In this document: one piece after another, positions 61,511 to 64,000 of the stretch | How the letters are laid out: each line of letters starts with the position of its first letter | How positions within the stretch are numbered: the stretch's first letter is position 1 | NCBI GenBank assembly: GCA_963575745.1 | Contig: CAUYUJ010019591.1 | Location: 21,582-85,581, forward strand | From: Prorocentrum cordatum | Lineage: Eukaryota; Sar; Dinophyceae; Prorocentrales; Prorocentraceae | Reading direction: 5' to 3' | DNA: 64,000 nt | Notes under the pieces: generated by a model | Told to the model about the DNA's origin: nothing | Seen by the model: the letters and a program-made list of their open reading frames with translations, nothing else | Databases searched by the model: none | Made by a program: the position numbers and the translations under genes

Positions 61511-62695
61511 CCCATGTCGGCACACCCCTCACACGTTTCGTGACCCCATAGGGAGCTCCACCGAAGGTCCAGTGCGTGTGCCCGCATGCGTCCCGCACAC
61601 TCATTTCGGCACACCCCTCACACGCTTCGTGGCCCCATAGGGAGCTCCACCGAAGGTCCCAGTGGGTGTGCCCGCCGATGCGTCCCGCACACCCATTTCG
61701 GCACCCCTCACACGTTTCGTGGCCCCATAGGGAGCTCCACCGAAGGTCCCAGTGGGTGTGCCCGCATGCGTCCCGCACACCCATTTCGGCACACACCCCT
61801 CACACGTTTCGTGGCCCCATAGGGAGCTCCACCGAAGGTCCCAGTGGGTGTGCCCGCATGCGTCCCGCACACCCATTTCGGCACACCCCTCAAACGATTC
61901 GTGGCCCCATAGGGAGCTCCACCGAAGGTCACAGTGGGTGTGCCCGCATGCGTCCCGCACACACATTTCGGCACACCCCTCACACGTTTCGTGGCCCCAT
62001 AGGGAGCCCAACCGAAGGTCCCAGTGGGTGTGCCCGCATGCGTCCCGCACACCCATTTTGGCACACCCTTCACACTATTCGTGCCCCATAGGCCATCAGG
62101 GAACTCCACCGAAAGGTCCAGTGGTGTGCCCGCATGACGTCCCGCACACCCATTTCGGGCACACCCCTCGCACGTTTCGTGACCCCATAAAAAAAAAGGG
62201 TGGAGCTCCACCGAAGGTCCCTCAGTGGGTGTGCCGCATTGCGTCCCGCACACACCATTTTCGGCCAACCCCTCACACGTTTCGTGGCCCCATAGGGAGC
62301 TCCACCGAAGGTCCCAGTGGGTGTGCCCGCATGCGTCCCGCACACACATTTCGGCACACCCCTCACACGCTTCGTGGCCCCATAGGGAGCTCCACCGACG
62401 GTCCCAGTGGGTGTGCCCGCATGCGTCCCGCACACCCATTTCGGCACACCCCTCATACGTTTCGTGGCCCCATAGGGGGCTCCACCGAAGGTCCCAGTGG
62501 GTGTGCCCGCATGCGTCCCGCACACACATGTCGTCCCACCCCTCACACGTTTCGTGGCCCCATAGGGAGCTCCACCGAAGGTCTCAGTGGGTGTGCCCGC
62601 ATGCGTCCCGCACACCCATTCCGGCACATCCCTCACACGTTTCGTGTCCCCATAGGGAGCTCCACCGAAGGTCCCCGTGGCGCAGTCCACATGCG
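61510..62695. repeat. 90-bp tandem array, about 13 copies
   Basis: The 90-bp unit contains CATTTCGGCACACCCCTCAC, GTTTCGTGGCCCCATAGGG, AGCTCCACCGAAGGTCCC and GTGTGCCCGCATGCGTCCC. Copies near 62.08-62.25 kb carry small indels; the others are about 95% alike. Since 90 is divisible by 3, 30-residue repeats are open on both strands. One diverged unit recurs alone at 63415-63466. Confidence 0.95.
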
Positions 62696-62751
62696 TCTCC
62701 TTTGCCCAGTACAGCGTTACGTGGCCCCATATGGAGCCCCACCGCAGGTCC

Positions 62752-63045
62752 AGCCAGCCAGCTAGCTCTCTTTGCTCCGCGCAGCGGGCGACCCGCGCGC
62801 GTCGCTGGGACTCCTCCGGGGCGACCTGCGCGCGTCGCGGGGGCTCCGTGCTGCGTTCCGCCAGCGCCTCGCTCGCCCGTCGTCCTCGCTCGCCCGTCGT
62901 CGCTCTGCCCAGCGGCAAGAGCCTTGCCCGCTATCAGCCAGCCAGCTAGCTCTCTTCGCTCCGCGCAGTGGACGACCCGCGCGCGTCGCTGGGACCCCTC
63001 CGGGGTGACCTGCGCGCGTCGCGGGGGCTCCGCGCTGCGCTGCTC
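62752..63045. repeat. Direct repeat of ~107 bp, two copies
   Basis: 62752-62858 and 62936-63042 share CAGCCAGCCAGCTAGCTCTC, CGACCCGCGCGCGTCGCTGG and CTGCGCGCGTCGCGGGGGC with a few substitutions. The spacer (62859-62935) is unrelated. Confidence 0.9.
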
Positions 63046-63925
63046 CCGCAGCCTTGGACTTTTGAGTGCGCGGGCAAAGAGGGAGTAAAGGAAGGGGAGG
63101 AAGCGGGCGCGATCCTCGCGGGGGGGCGCGCCGACATTGGCGTCGCGGCGCGCGGGCGATGCCGTCGGGGAGTCCCGGGGAAGCTCCTTGCGGCGGCCAC
63201 GCCCAGCGTCACGAGTATTCAGAGGCAGTCGTTGTCAAACTATTGGCATTCATACACATTTGCACCACGCTTTGTCATATTCGCATTCATGCACGTAGAC
63301 TCGCTCGCACGCAGATCATTCACAGTCAGACGCACGCGCGCAGATTCACCCGCGCTCAGTCTCCCTACGTACTCAGATCAATCGTTTTCGTTCACTTTGT
63401 GTACCACGCCACTCATGTCGGCACGCCCCTAGCACGGTTCGTTGCCTCATAGGGATCGCCACCGAAAAAATGAATCACTATTGCGGTACTCGCACCTGCA
63501 TATGGTTGGGTCCCTCGTCAGGCTAATTTTTTGTTTGCCTGGCGCCTGTCCGACCCTAGCCACATCCCCTGGCGTATCGTTGCCTCTGCCGCTGGTCCCC
63601 CCTTGCTGTCTGTTGCTGTTCGGCAGATCTGCCAACTCCCTGCGGGGAGCGCGCCATGGCGCTGCTGGTGCGCAGTGCCATCAAATAGGGTGATATCATG
63701 CAGCTTCGCTGTGTTCACGTCCTGAGCTCGAGCGCACGTCCGCCTGGTCAGCTTCGCTGGCCGTAGCGTTGGCGGGGCTGGGTTGCGGCATTGCTTAGCT
63801 AGGCGTGGCATGCACAGATGCGCCGCTGTGTTAGCTTGCAGCGTAGCTTAGCTTATATTGACTTGCAGTCTAGCCATCATTGGTTGGCTGGCCGAAGCGC
63901 CGCGCGACGTCGAAGGGATATCGCG
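63046..63925. other. No gene seen
   Basis: Unstructured apart from the isolated 90-bp-type unit at 63415-63466 and a GCTTAGCTT/TAGCTTGC-rich patch at 63795-63855. Confidence 0.5.
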
Positions 63926-63929
63926 CGGG

Positions 63930-63932
63930 GAT

Positions 63933-63972
<40 letters not shown>
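63930..63972. repeat. Poly-G run
   Basis: About 40 consecutive G near the right end of the window, a likely site of sequencing error and a quadruplex candidate. Confidence 0.95.
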
Positions 63973-63973
<1 letters not shown>

Positions 63974-64000
63974 GCGGTGGCGAACGAGTCCGTCCCCGCC

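Noticed and set aside
61600-62918. CRISPR-like array suggested by regular 90-bp units
   Set aside because: The whole unit is conserved with no variable spacers, and the genome is eukaryotic.

Overview
The window reads as nuclear DNA of a dinoflagellate. A 22-base near-copy of the dinoflagellate spliced leader (20/22 matches) lies just upstream of an intronless gene at 34.7 kb. Base composition is GC-rich, low-complexity and tandem-repeat DNA is abundant, and several ORFs resemble multicopy protein families I associate with dinoflagellate genomes (family recognition is from memory, not a search). A Prorocentrum-like species would fit the high GC and the CCCCAAGAGG-type repeats, but the species cannot be fixed from this sequence. 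A 100-base run of N at 56.4 kb is an assembly gap. Many frame breaks are single-base offsets, so sequencing indels and true decay cannot be separated here.

Layout. 0-0.9 kb is simple repeat. 0.9-5.2 kb holds a probable multi-exon host gene (+) with repeat-filled introns. 5.9-8.0 kb is a long intronless ORF of a multicopy dinoflagellate family, interrupted by one in-frame TGA. 8-11.1 kb is microsatellite and a 1-kb, 15-bp-period minisatellite. 11.2-18.7 kb is different in style: compact, intronless, unrelated ORFs on both strands (Cys-pair protein, RING-like protein, C2H2 zinc finger, HNH nuclease, Ser/Arg-rich protein), two of them divergent with only 20 bp between start codons, plus a 686-bp inverted-repeat element. 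19.6-23.4 kb is a dinoflagellate-type retroelement (Cys-rich membrane ORF, gag-like ORF, reverse-transcriptase-like ORF) that stops abruptly. It joins a broken replication gene at 23.4-25.4 kb, a polymerase C-terminus followed by a superfamily 3 helicase, which resembles TV-Pol/S3H proteins of polinton-like viruses and related transposons. A pair of homologous unknown genes (26.1 and 27.5 kb, the second decayed) and a GIY-YIG-like nuclease ORF (29.8 kb) follow. I therefore propose that 11.2-30.2 kb contains the remains of a virus-like or large DNA mobile element. No capsid or packaging ATPase was recognised, so this is a hypothesis.

30.6-36.2 kb holds a Gly/Tyr/His-repeat protein gene, a nested inverted repeat that can fold as a three-way junction, a small intron-containing gene with a duplicated last exon, and the spliced-leader-tagged retroposed gene. 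36.2-56 kb is mostly repeats with minus-strand pieces of multicopy dinoflagellate genes (39.4-42.0, 48.9-50.3, 51.8-53.7 kb). 56.5-60.4 kb is a long plus-strand multicopy-family gene broken into three frames. 60.4-64 kb is repeat, including a 90-bp tandem array open on both strands. A dispersed ~35-bp motif with the core GACGCTTCGCG...CAGCCCATCCAG occurs seven times between 29 and 61 kb.
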